From the NCBI RefSeq assembly GCF_000426465.1, contig NZ_AUFK01000017.1:189044-253043 (forward strand): a DNA stretch of 64,000 bases, given 5' to 3'. Origin of the DNA: Epilithonimonas caeni DSM 17710. Its GTDB lineage: Bacteria; Bacteroidota; Bacteroidia; Flavobacteriales; Weeksellaceae. The notes beneath the pieces are model-generated. The model was not told where the DNA came from and did not search any database. It was given only the letters and a program-made list of their open reading frames with translations. The position numbers and the translations under genes are program-made. Below, in pieces: positions 9,080 through 17,796 of this stretch; positions within the stretch are counted from its first letter, which is position 1; each line of letters opens with the position of its first letter.

Positions 9080-9844
9080 TTATTGACTAAATTTATTTTG
9101 CAACATTGTTTTACGTTTTTTTATTACTTTTAAAATAATGTATAGAATCATAGTAAGAATACAGCCTACAATAAAAATCATATTATAATGCGTATGTCTT
9201 AGGATAATTTCTCCGGTAATTTCAAAAACAGTAAAAATCAGAAACATGGCAAAAAGTCCGTTTTTTTCTTTTAATAGAACTTTTTTTAAACTGAAGCTAA
9301 GATGAGTATTTCTGAAAAGGTATAAATTCGGTATAAAAACCGGTACTTTATCAGCCCACTTAGTATATTGCTCTCCAAATTTTCTTTCTAAAAATTGCTC
9401 TTCAGCAAAAACAATCCTTTCATAATAGACCCAATAAAAAAACACAAATGAAATTACAAACCACAGATTTTCAGTAAACATCGCAAGCCCAAGCCACATA
9501 AAAAAATTACCTAAGTACAATGGATTTCTGGTTGTACTGTAAATACCTGTAGTGTTTAATTCATCTGCAACCTGCCCTGCTTTTGTATTTCTTCCTGAAG
9601 TATTATGCGGAGTAAAACCAACAGTATACACTCTTATAATCAAACCTAAAATGCTTACAGCTAAACAAAGCATCTCAAAGAAAAGTGAACAATCATTATC
9701 GTTTTTCAGCAAAACATTTTGGATAAAAACTCCTAAGCCAAGCGCCAGAACAATAATCGGCAAAAAACTTCTGTATCTGAACAGCCAATTTCCCTGGGTT
9801 TCTAATTCTTGTTTTAAAGGCATAACTAATATTTTTAAAATCAA
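9080..9844 (-). CDS. Isoprenylcysteine carboxyl methyltransferase-like membrane protein
   Basis: This 254-residue membrane protein carries the ICMT/PEMT signature in the middle: TGIYSTTRNPLYLGNFFMWLG, followed by the ERKFGEQYTKWADKVPVFIPNL tail that forms the SAM-binding region in this superfamily. Further helices lie on both sides. Bacteria lack prenylated CaaX proteins, so the substrate is unknown. Homologous genes often accompany metal-resistance operons (NnrU/ICMT-like proteins). It lies downstream of the periplasmic adaptor gene, separated by a hairpin that may reduce read-through. Confidence 0.8.
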   Translation of the reverse strand: MILKILVMPLKQELETQGNWLFRYRSFLPIIVLALGLGVFIQNVLLKNDNDCSLFFEMLCLAVSILGLIIRVYTVGFTPHNTSGRNTKAGQVADELNTTGIYSTTRNPLYLGNFFMWLGLAMFTENLWFVISFVFFYWVYYERIVFAEEQFLERKFGEQYTKWADKVPVFIPNLYLFRNTHLSFSLKKVLLKEKNGLFAMFLIFTVFEITGEIILRHTHYNMIFIVGCILTMILYIILKVIKKRKTMLQNKFSQ

Positions 9845-9872
9845 GTGAAATCAAGATAGGATTTCACTTGAT
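9840..9872 (-). terminator. Perfect 13-bp inverted repeat between czcB and the ICMT-like gene
   Basis: ATCAAGTGAAATC (9840-9852) pairs perfectly with 9860-9872 across a 7-nt loop. On the minus strand the stem is followed by only three T residues, so it would be a weak or partial terminator. It may set the ratio of the RND efflux genes to the downstream genes. It overlaps the start codon region of the ICMT-like gene, so it could also act on translation. Confidence 0.55.
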
Positions 9873-9882
9873 TATTGATTAA

Positions 9883-11196
9883 TTAATGTCCGTGGTCTCC
9901 TGCATTAGAAAGCTTAGCATTCACGAAGAATGCGCCTTTTACCACAATTTTTGCATCAGGTGCAATTGCACTCACAGGCGTAATCGCTGTGTAACCCATA
10001 TCTGAAGTCCCTTTTACCACTTCAATTTTTTCAAAATTCATTTTCTTAGCCTGCTCCTTTGCATGGTTTCCTGCTTCGGTTTCATTTTTGTGACCGTGTT
10101 CCGCCTCTCCTTCATCATGCCCGTGACCATGATCGTCATCTCCTTTTTCTTCAGCGTGCTCTTCCACTTTTTTAGAAGTTTGTACAAATACATAGAATTT
10201 ACCATCGGCTTCTACAATAGCTTCATTTGGAACGGCGGGAGTTTGTGAATTTCCAAGGCTTACATTTCCTGTAATATTCATTCCGTCAATCAAGCCAGCT
10301 TTGTTCCCGGTAACCATTGCATGAACTGAAATCGTTTTACTTTCATTTTCAAAAGATGATCCGATGCTGTACACTTTTGCATTAAAGGTTTCTTCCGGAT
10401 TGTTGGTGAGCTTAAACTGCACAATCTGACCAACTTTCATTTTGGGAAGATCTCTTTCAAAGACTTGTAAATCCAAATGAATTGAGCTGTTATCGATGAT
10501 CTCCAAAACCGGTGACGATACATCAACATAACTTCCTATCTGTGCATTAATCGTACTAACTGTTCCGCTGATTGGCGATGTAATGACCAAGCCTGATCTT
10601 AGGTTTCCATTGCTTACTTTCCCAGGACTGATTCCCATTAGCTGTAATTGTCTTTGTAACGATGATCTCTGGGTTCTTAAACTTTTTAGCTCCGCATCAG
10701 AACTTTGCAGATTCTTTTTTGCTCCGGCATCATTGTCAAAAAGCTCCTTTTGCCTTCTGAATTCCTGCTCTGCATAAGTTATTCTGCTGTTAATAGTCAG
10801 ATATTGTTCCTGTAACTGAATGTATTCAGGGTTACTGATTGTAGCAATAACCTGTCCCTGTCTTACATAATCTCCTATCTGAACGGTTAATGTCTTAATG
10901 ACACCTCCATACAGTGAAGTGACCGTTGCCTTTCTGTTATTGGGTACACGAAGAACACCATTTGCCTTAATAGTTGAGGCTAAATCTTTCATTTCTAAAG
11001 TTCCAAGACTGATTCCTACAGATTTCATCTGTTCTTCAGTCAGTTCCGCAATAGTTTGCGGAGCTTCTTCGTGACTTTCTTCTGCCTGTTCTGTTTTTGG
11101 TTTCTCTTCTCCTTCTGCCGGAGCATCTTTTTTTCCACAGCTGACCGCTAGAATAGAAATTAAGGCTAGAGATACAATGCTATATTTGATTTTCAT
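9883..11196 (-). CDS. czcB: RND heavy-metal efflux periplasmic adaptor (CzcB/CusB family)
   Basis: This 437-residue lipoprotein (signal with lipobox, ILAVSCGKK) is the membrane-fusion component of a tripartite metal efflux pump. The order is a linker, a barrel-sandwich lipoyl half (NNRKATVTSLYGGVIKTLTVQIGDYVRQGQVIATI), an alpha-hairpin (about 120-190), the second lipoyl half (GLVITSPISGTVSTINAQIGSYVD), a beta-barrel and a C-terminal domain. A His/Asp/Glu-rich insertion (about 345-375, DDDHGHGHDEGEAEHGH) and the C-terminal GDHGH are likely metal-capturing elements. The gene starts 4 bp after the RND pump stop codon, so the two are translationally close. Confidence 0.94.
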   Translation of the reverse strand: MKIKYSIVSLALISILAVSCGKKDAPAEGEEKPKTEQAEESHEEAPQTIAELTEEQMKSVGISLGTLEMKDLASTIKANGVLRVPNNRKATVTSLYGGVIKTLTVQIGDYVRQGQVIATISNPEYIQLQEQYLTINSRITYAEQEFRRQKELFDNDAGAKKNLQSSDAELKSLRTQRSSLQRQLQLMGISPGKVSNGNLRSGLVITSPISGTVSTINAQIGSYVDVSSPVLEIIDNSSIHLDLQVFERDLPKMKVGQIVQFKLTNNPEETFNAKVYSIGSSFENESKTISVHAMVTGNKAGLIDGMNITGNVSLGNSQTPAVPNEAIVEADGKFYVFVQTSKKVEEHAEEKGDDDHGHGHDEGEAEHGHKNETEAGNHAKEQAKKMNFEKIEVVKGTSDMGYTAITPVSAIAPDAKIVVKGAFFVNAKLSNAGDHGH

Positions 11197-11200
11197 TTGT

Positions 11201-14200
11201 CTATTTATTGATGATTGAATTAATGATAACTACAGATTCGTTGACCTGTTGAATAGATTCCAGGTATTTAAGCTGAATATTGGTGGAAGTCTGCAGTGCA
11301 AAAAGATATTCTACATAAGAAATTTCTCCTGTTTTATAACCTAATTGTCCTGCTTTGGCAATTTTCTCAGCATTTGGAATCGCTTGATTAACGTAGTAGT
11401 CATACTGATTAACATTTTGCTGATATTGATTAAATGCATTTTGCAATTGCGCTTCAAGCTGCTTTTGCTGGAATTTTGCATTTGATTCTGCCATTTGTCT
11501 CTGATATTCATAAGACTGGATTCTTGCTTTCGTAGCTCCAAATGTCAAAGGAATAGAAACACCAATTGTTGCCGAATGAAACCTGTTTCCTCCATTGAAA
11601 TACTGATCCATCCCGTTGATGGTTTGAAATCCTATCAATGACTGATTAGTATATCCGATGGTAAAGTCAGGAAGTCCCAAAGATTTTTCAACTTTCTTAT
11701 TTTTTTCCGCAATCTGCATTTCCTGATAAAAAGCTTTTACGGTAGGATGCTGTGCAATGGCACTGCTGTCTAAAACATATTGTGCTTGTAGCGGATGATA
11801 GTTCTGATCAAATGGAACTGAAATATCCTCTTCAATATTTAGCAATGTTTTTAAATTTTTATAGGCATTGGTAAGATAAACCTCATTCTGTTTAAGCAAT
11901 AAGTTGATTTCCCCTCTCTGTGTTTCAGCTGTATTGATTTCAATTTTTTTAATATCTCCGGCTTTAAACCTAACCGTTGCAACTCTGATAAAGTCATTGT
12001 ATAAACTATCCAGATTGCTAAGCTTGGATTTATTAAATTGTAAATACTCAATTTGATAATAATACGTTCGAACCTGTTTCGCTAATTCATTCATAGAAAC
12101 TTCCCTGTTGATTTGCTTTCCTTTAATCTGTTCCGCAATCAACTCTTTTCTTGCTTTGAACAAAGTTGGAAATGGAATCGTTTGGGAGATCGAAAATGAT
12201 TGGTCAAATTTCTTAGAGTTATACTGCCCCAATTGAGCATCCACATTCATTTTCGGGAGCTCTTTGGACGTTGGAATCAATGCCTGTGTAGCTTTAATAT
12301 CCAGATCTCTCGATCGGATTGATTGATTATTCTCAATAGCAGTACGTGTAGCTTCTTCGACTGTTATGGTTCTTCCCTGTTGTGCACTAAAAGTCTGTCC
12401 TAAAAATAAAAATCCTAAAACCACAATGGCGGTTACCGATTTGTTATTGATCTTTTTTAAATTAATCTTGGTATTAAAAATAATATACAACATTGGTAAG
12501 ACAAATAATGTTAAGAAAGTCGCCGTAACCAAACCTCCGATAACAACTGTCGCCAAAGGTTTTTGCACTTCAGCTCCTGCACCTGTAGAAATAGCCATCG
12601 GTAAAAATCCTAATGAAGCTACTGTTGCAGTCATTAAAACAGGTCTTAATCTTGTTTTTGTACCTTCCATTACTCTTTTCAGAATATTGGTCTCGCCTTC
12701 CTTTTCCAATTGATTAAATGTTCCAATCAATACAATTCCATTCAAAACGGCAACACCAAATAAAGCAATAAAGCCAATTCCGGCACTGATACTGAATGGC
12801 ATATCTCTCAATAATAATGCGAATACACCACCAATCGCACTCATAGGAATAGCCGTAAAAATTAAAGTGGCTTGCTTAAATGAATTAAATGTAAAATAAA
12901 GCAGCATAAAGATTAAGAATAGCGATACTGGAACTGCAATCATTAATCTCTTACTTGCTGCCTGAAGATTCTCAAATTGACCTCCATAGGTAAAATAATA
13001 TCCTGCAGGAAGTTTTACTTCTTTATCGAGCTTTGATTGTATGTCCTTAACTACACTTTCAACATCACGGTCTTTCACATTGAAACCTATTACAATCCTT
13101 CTTTTTCCCGCTTCGCGGCTGATTTGGGCAGGCCCTAATTTGTAACTAATATTAGCAACCTGGGCGAGTGGAATTTGCGTTCCAGAGGCAGTAGAAATCA
13201 TTAGATTACTAACATCGTCAATATTTGTTCTGTGTAAACTGTCTAATCTTACAACCAGATCGAACCTCCTTTCATTTTCAAAAACCTGACCTGCTGATTT
13301 ACCTGCAAAAGCTGTACTTACTGCATTATTAACGTCTTCAATGTTTAATCCGTAATTGGCCATTCTGGTTCTGTCATACTCTACGTTAATCTGAGGGAGT
13401 CCGCTTACACGCTCAATTTGGGGAGATGTAGAACCTTTAACAGACTGTATTACCTTAGCAGTCTTATCAGCATAAATTGCCAGAGAATCTAAGTTTTCAC
13501 CAAAAATTTTAACTGCAACATCTTGTCTAATACCTGTCATTAACTCATTGAAACGCATTTGGATAGGTTGGTTCTTTTCAAAGAAAACTCCAGGAATCAC
13601 TTCTAATTTCTCTGAGATTTCATCAGCGAGTTCGTCATACGTTTTCTTTGTTTTCCATTCTTTCTGAGGTTTCAAGATAACCATCATATCAGTAGCTTCC
13701 GGTGGCATTGGGTCGGTAGGTACTTCAGCAGCGCCAGTTTTACCAACAACCATTTTTACCTCATCAAACTGTTTTATAATTCTTGAAGCCTGCATTGAAG
13801 TTTCAATACTTTGATTTAAGGAACTTCCTTGTGGAAGGATACAGTGGAATGCAAAATCGCCTTCCTGCAACTGAGGTATAAATTCACCACCCATTCTCCC
13901 AAAAACAAATATTGCTACAGCAAAGAGAGCTACGGTTCCTCCAACCAGCCAATATTTTATTTTTAATGCTTTTTCCAATAAAGGCTGATAAACTTTCTGA
14001 ATTCTGTTCATCATTTTATCAGAGAAATTTTCTTTGTGGCTCATCTTTTTTGATAAGAATAAAGCACTCATCATCGGAATATAAGTCAATGATAAAATCA
14101 GAGCGCCCAAAATAGCAAATCCCACAGTTTTAGCCATAGGCGTAAACATTTTACCTTCTACTCCCACCAATGTTAAAATCGGAATGTATACAATTAGAAT

Positions 14201-15565
14201 AATGATTTCTCCAAATGCTGCACTACTTCTGATTTTGGATGCAGAAAGAAAAACTTCTTCATCCATTTCTGCTTGGGTAAGCATTTTTTTTGATTTATTC
14301 AAGCCTAAATGATGTAAGGTAGCTTCCACAATAATAACTGCCCCATCAACAATAAGCCCGAAATCAATCGCTCCTAAACTCATCAGGTTAGCACTCACAC
14401 CAAACACATTCATCATTCCTAATGCAAACAGTAATGATAATGGAATAGCTGATGCTACAATTAAACCTGCTCTTAAATTACCCAAGAAGATAACAAGTAC
14501 GAAGATGACAATGAGTGCACCTTCAATTAGGTTTTTTTCTACTGTGTCGATTGCTCTTCCAACCAGGTCGGTTCTATCTAAATAAGGTTCAATTACAACG
14601 TCTGCAGGAAGAGATTTTTGTATAACTGGTATCTTTTCTTTAATTCTGTTCACCACTTCATTACTGTTGGCTCCCTTTAGCATCATAACAACACCTCCCA
14701 CAGCATCGACCTGACCATTAAAAGTCATTGCACCATATCTCACAGCACTTCCCAGACGCACTTCAGCAACATCTTTTATGAAGATTGGAACACTGCCCGT
14801 ATTATTTTTAACTACAATGTTCCCTGCGTCTTCTAAAGATGTTACCAAACCGATTCCACGGATAAAATATGCATTTGGCTTTTTATCAATATAAGCACCT
14901 CCTGTATTCTGATTATTTTTTTCGAGAGCGGTAAAAATATCAGATATACTTACGCCCATCGCTCTTAATCTGTCTGGATTTACAGCGACCTCGTATTGTT
15001 TTAACTGACCGCCAAAACTGTTGATCTCTGCAACTCCAGGTGTTCCATTAAGCTGTCTTCGCACAATCCAGTCCTGCATTGTTCGCAGTTCTTTAGCATC
15101 ATACTTTTTCTCACTGCCTTTTTTGGGATGCAGGATATATTGATAAACTTCTCCAAGTCCAGTACTAACAGGGGCAAGTTCAGGAGTTCCAACACCTTGG
15201 GGAATTTCTTCTTCTGCTTGTTTTAATTTTTCAGTAACCAGTTGGCGAGCAAAATAAATATCTACCTCTTCTTTAAAAACAACTGTAATCACTGATAGAC
15301 CGAATCTAGAAATACTCCTAGTTTCCTCAATATCTGGTACATTTGCGATACTTTGTTCAATTGGGAAGGTAACAAGTTGTTCTACTTCCTGTCCAGCAAG
15401 TGTGGGACATACTGTGATGATCTGCACCTGATTATTGGTAATATCCGGTGTAGCATCAATTGGCAGTTTGGTTGCGCTCCAAACTCCCCAAATAATCAAT
15501 AACAAGGTCATGATACCAATGACAATCTTGTTCTTGATACTAAATCTTATGATTTTATCTAACAT
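11201..15565 (-). CDS. czcA: CzcA/CusA-type RND metal pump fused to a TolC-family outer-membrane component
   Basis: This 1454-residue protein is longer than the usual 1030-1050 residues of CzcA. Residues 1 to about 1040 are a complete heavy-metal RND permease: an N-terminal helix, two large periplasmic loops and twelve helices, with the HME-family segment GAIDFGLIVDGAVIIVE in helix IV. A hydrophobic, signal-like segment ending FLGQTFSAQQ (about 1035-1060) leads into about 395 residues with the TolC/OEP pattern (ITVEEATRTAIENNQSI, a long alpha-helical barrel and a second repeat). Inner-membrane pump and outer-membrane channel are therefore encoded as one polypeptide. Such fusions are known in Flavobacteriia. 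Whether the junction is cleaved is not known from sequence. Confidence 0.95.
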   Translation of the reverse strand: MLDKIIRFSIKNKIVIGIMTLLLIIWGVWSATKLPIDATPDITNNQVQIITVCPTLAGQEVEQLVTFPIEQSIANVPDIEETRSISRFGLSVITVVFKEEVDIYFARQLVTEKLKQAEEEIPQGVGTPELAPVSTGLGEVYQYILHPKKGSEKKYDAKELRTMQDWIVRRQLNGTPGVAEINSFGGQLKQYEVAVNPDRLRAMGVSISDIFTALEKNNQNTGGAYIDKKPNAYFIRGIGLVTSLEDAGNIVVKNNTGSVPIFIKDVAEVRLGSAVRYGAMTFNGQVDAVGGVVMMLKGANSNEVVNRIKEKIPVIQKSLPADVVIEPYLDRTDLVGRAIDTVEKNLIEGALIVIFVLVIFLGNLRAGLIVASAIPLSLLFALGMMNVFGVSANLMSLGAIDFGLIVDGAVIIVEATLHHLGLNKSKKMLTQAEMDEEVFLSASKIRSSAAFGEIIILIVYIPILTLVGVEGKMFTPMAKTVGFAILGALILSLTYIPMMSALFLSKKMSHKENFSDKMMNRIQKVYQPLLEKALKIKYWLVGGTVALFAVAIFVFGRMGGEFIPQLQEGDFAFHCILPQGSSLNQSIETSMQASRIIKQFDEVKMVVGKTGAAEVPTDPMPPEATDMMVILKPQKEWKTKKTYDELADEISEKLEVIPGVFFEKNQPIQMRFNELMTGIRQDVAVKIFGENLDSLAIYADKTAKVIQSVKGSTSPQIERVSGLPQINVEYDRTRMANYGLNIEDVNNAVSTAFAGKSAGQVFENERRFDLVVRLDSLHRTNIDDVSNLMISTASGTQIPLAQVANISYKLGPAQISREAGKRRIVIGFNVKDRDVESVVKDIQSKLDKEVKLPAGYYFTYGGQFENLQAASKRLMIAVPVSLFLIFMLLYFTFNSFKQATLIFTAIPMSAIGGVFALLLRDMPFSISAGIGFIALFGVAVLNGIVLIGTFNQLEKEGETNILKRVMEGTKTRLRPVLMTATVASLGFLPMAISTGAGAEVQKPLATVVIGGLVTATFLTLFVLPMLYIIFNTKINLKKINNKSVTAIVVLGFLFLGQTFSAQQGRTITVEEATRTAIENNQSIRSRDLDIKATQALIPTSKELPKMNVDAQLGQYNSKKFDQSFSISQTIPFPTLFKARKELIAEQIKGKQINREVSMNELAKQVRTYYYQIEYLQFNKSKLSNLDSLYNDFIRVATVRFKAGDIKKIEINTAETQRGEINLLLKQNEVYLTNAYKNLKTLLNIEEDISVPFDQNYHPLQAQYVLDSSAIAQHPTVKAFYQEMQIAEKNKKVEKSLGLPDFTIGYTNQSLIGFQTINGMDQYFNGGNRFHSATIGVSIPLTFGATKARIQSYEYQRQMAESNAKFQQKQLEAQLQNAFNQYQQNVNQYDYYVNQAIPNAEKIAKAGQLGYKTGEISYVEYLFALQTSTNIQLKYLESIQQVNESVVIINSIINK

Positions 15566-15721
15566 TGAATTTAATTTTTATTGGATTGCCCAAAGTTAAA
15601 ATCAGTATAAAACTGAATTTAAAAGATGATGCAAAGATGAATAGGATTACAGTGCAATGATATTGCAAAGTTTCCAAGACAATTTAGATGAAAGGGAATC
15701 CTTCCATCATATCAATAAAAA

Positions 15722-16051
15722 TTATATTTTAGGCGGTTGCCAGATTTGGTCGTACACCAAATAAGCGAAGTCGTTTTTCTGAAAATGGATTTTCTTAGAA
15801 AAAAACGCAGTAGCGATTCTTGAAAAAACTAGAATTGGTTCGATTTTATAAGATGCCACCGTGGTTCTGCAACAGTTGCAAGAACAAAATGGAGAACAAG
15901 AATCTGCCTTCGAATGTGAATCTTCTTGTGTCTTTGAACTTAAAGAATAATTGAAATCTTGCTTAAAAGACTGAGCATTTGCACTATCTAGACATGGCAT
16001 TATGGATAACGCCACAAAATAGATGATGAAAAGTAGTCTTACAAATTTCAT
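15722..16051 (-). CDS. Small Cys-rich secreted protein heading the metal-efflux operon (DUF6660-like)
   Basis: This 109-residue protein has a signal peptide (residues 1-26, ending near DSANA) and a cysteine cluster CSPFCSCNCCRTTV around residues 52-65, then a short hydrophilic C-terminus ending LVYDQIWQPPKI. Proteins of this size and pattern stand upstream of CzcA genes in many Bacteroidota and are annotated as DUF6660; the family assignment here is from memory of the pattern. The Cys cluster suggests periplasmic metal binding or sensing. A TAnnTTTG box lies only 5 nt upstream of the ATG, so the mRNA may be nearly leaderless. A 156-bp gap separates it from czcA. Confidence 0.72.
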   Translation of the reverse strand: MKFVRLLFIIYFVALSIMPCLDSANAQSFKQDFNYSLSSKTQEDSHSKADSCSPFCSCNCCRTTVASYKIEPILVFSRIATAFFSKKIHFQKNDFAYLVYDQIWQPPKI

Positions 16052-16055
16052 AATG

Positions 16056-16063
16056 CAAATGTA
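16056..16063 (-). promoter_or_regulatory. Bacteroidetes -7 promoter box for the metal-efflux operon
   Basis: On the minus strand TACATTTG matches the Bacteroidetes consensus TAnnTTTG, just before the first gene of the czc operon. An upstream TTTG is present but its spacing (about 14 nt) is shorter than usual. The box ends 5 nt before the ATG. Confidence 0.5.
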
Positions 16064-16468
16064 TAAAATATAATTACCAAAAAAATATTTTATCCTAAAA
16101 TTTTAAGGAAATTATACATTTGATTATGCCGAATCAAAAAAATAAAATACCTACAATACATCTAAGTCATTTATAATTATAGAAAAAAACTGATGCTTTT
16201 AGATAAAATTAGATATGTACATTTAAATAATATTGCCACCATAATTTAATTTTAACTCAATTTTTCAGTAAACTAATTTTCATTTTTTTCAAAACAAAAT
16301 TATATATTAATTTACACTTGATTTTTAGATGAATAATATATTAAATTCTTATATCAATATTGGTCTTTCCAAATTATAATACTTCTTTAATATAGATGTA
16401 CATATTAAATATTCAAAAAATCATCTTAAAATAGGTTCTAAAATTGAACTGAATTTACGTAATTTTCT
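16064..16468. other. Gene-free AT-rich intergenic region
   Basis: This stretch separates the start of the metal-efflux operon from the 3' end of the AlbA_2 gene. I find no open frame of coding character, no tRNA and no clear terminator stem. It is very AT-rich and may contain upstream regulatory sites for the metal operon. It marks a change of gene content from metal homeostasis to defence. Confidence 0.5.
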
Positions 16469-17740
16469 TTAGTAACCTTTTTCTAAGAACTGTTTCTGAA
16501 TCTGTAAAACTGACTCTTTTGAAGGGTAAAAACTAAAGTAATCTAAAACTTTTAAAATTATAGAACTTGAAATATTTATACCTCCCTCCAGAATTTCTAA
16601 TCGTGAATATTCCTCATTAATAGTGATTTTATCTGTTTTTGTCGTTCTTATCTTCATAAGCGGCATGTGATTCTCGCTGTCCAAATGTAATCTTCTATCT
16701 TTTAACTCATTAAATATAATAGAAATACTCAAACCTTCTTTATATAATCCTTCTATTGTTAAGTGTTCAATAAAAACATATAGTTGAGTAAGATAATGTA
16801 TAATACTTGTATAATAAAACAAGTATTGACCAGAAGGAAATTTTGATGCCCAAGCCCCTCTCAAATGATCACCTTCTAGCCAGTCTTCTACAAAGCTGTT
16901 AATCATGCAAAAACTCTCTGACAAATACATTCTCCACAGTTCTTTTCGAGCTCCTAAATCGGAAAAAGCCTCGTAAGAATTTTCAGCAGTAACTAAACTA
17001 CCCTCGTGTAACGTTCTTGGTATAAATGGCAATGACCATGACGCCTTTACCTGTGCTTTTTCGACAACTTCAAGACATCTTTTAAGACTATGTAAATTAC
17101 CTTTTTGAAGAGGAGTTATATAAACTTCGCAATTGCCTTTCGATTTTATTAATTCATATGATGATGTCTGCTGAAAAGCTTTTATTTCTGCGTCAAATAT
17201 TTCTGCGTCAATATTGGGAATGGTATAGCCAAAACTTTTTCTGCGTTGCATTAATCTAACGGCTGCCAACTCAATGAGATCTCGCAAATCGCTGACATTT
17301 GATATGGCTGCGCTTTCAGGTCTCTTATTTGTATTTCTATAATACAAAGTACTTGCTCTCATTTCTCCGTCCAGAGTTTTTTTACAAAGAGTTGGAATTT
17401 CTTTGAAAGAGAAGATCTTGATTACCACATATTTTAATTCGTTTCTATCTTCCGGAAAATAGACATTGAAATCTACCATTGGTTCTGCATATTTTGAAAC
17501 CTGATCTCGCATTTCATCATATTTGTAAGTGATAATATTTTTCTGGTCAACTCCTACATTAATAAATTCATTATCCTTTTCCTCAATTCCAATTACAATG
17601 TGACCTCCATCTGGTAGATTTGACATTGCCAAGATATCTTTTGTTAGCTTCTTATAATCCCAAGGACTGTTTGCTTTAAAATCTAGTGAAGGGCTTTCCG
17701 TTTGACCCTCAATCAATCTTATAAAATCTTCTGTATTCAT
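16469..17740 (-). CDS. avs1c: AlbA_2 (Schlafen-type) domain protein, probable third component of an AVAST type 1 system
   Basis: This 423-residue protein starts with an AlbA_2/Schlafen-like nucleic-acid-binding domain: ESPSLDFKANSPWD, then AMSNLPDGGHIVIGIEE (about 10-60), the usual E...DFK and GG-x-hhhGh pattern. Residues 150-423 are not recognised and are mostly helical. It lies 56 bp downstream of the trypsin-STAND gene in the same orientation and completes a three-gene set with the MBL-fold gene. AVAST type 1 systems consist of an MBL hydrolase, a protease-STAND protein and a third protein. Calling this the third component is an inference from position and number; the domain call is firmer. 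Confidence 0.68.
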   Translation of the reverse strand: MNTEDFIRLIEGQTESPSLDFKANSPWDYKKLTKDILAMSNLPDGGHIVIGIEEKDNEFINVGVDQKNIITYKYDEMRDQVSKYAEPMVDFNVYFPEDRNELKYVVIKIFSFKEIPTLCKKTLDGEMRASTLYYRNTNKRPESAAISNVSDLRDLIELAAVRLMQRRKSFGYTIPNIDAEIFDAEIKAFQQTSSYELIKSKGNCEVYITPLQKGNLHSLKRCLEVVEKAQVKASWSLPFIPRTLHEGSLVTAENSYEAFSDLGARKELWRMYLSESFCMINSFVEDWLEGDHLRGAWASKFPSGQYLFYYTSIIHYLTQLYVFIEHLTIEGLYKEGLSISIIFNELKDRRLHLDSENHMPLMKIRTTKTDKITINEEYSRLEILEGGINISSSIILKVLDYFSFYPSKESVLQIQKQFLEKGY

Positions 17741-17796
17741 TTATTTTCCAATTTTATTAATATATTTCCCAAAAATATCTCACGACAAAATGTTAA

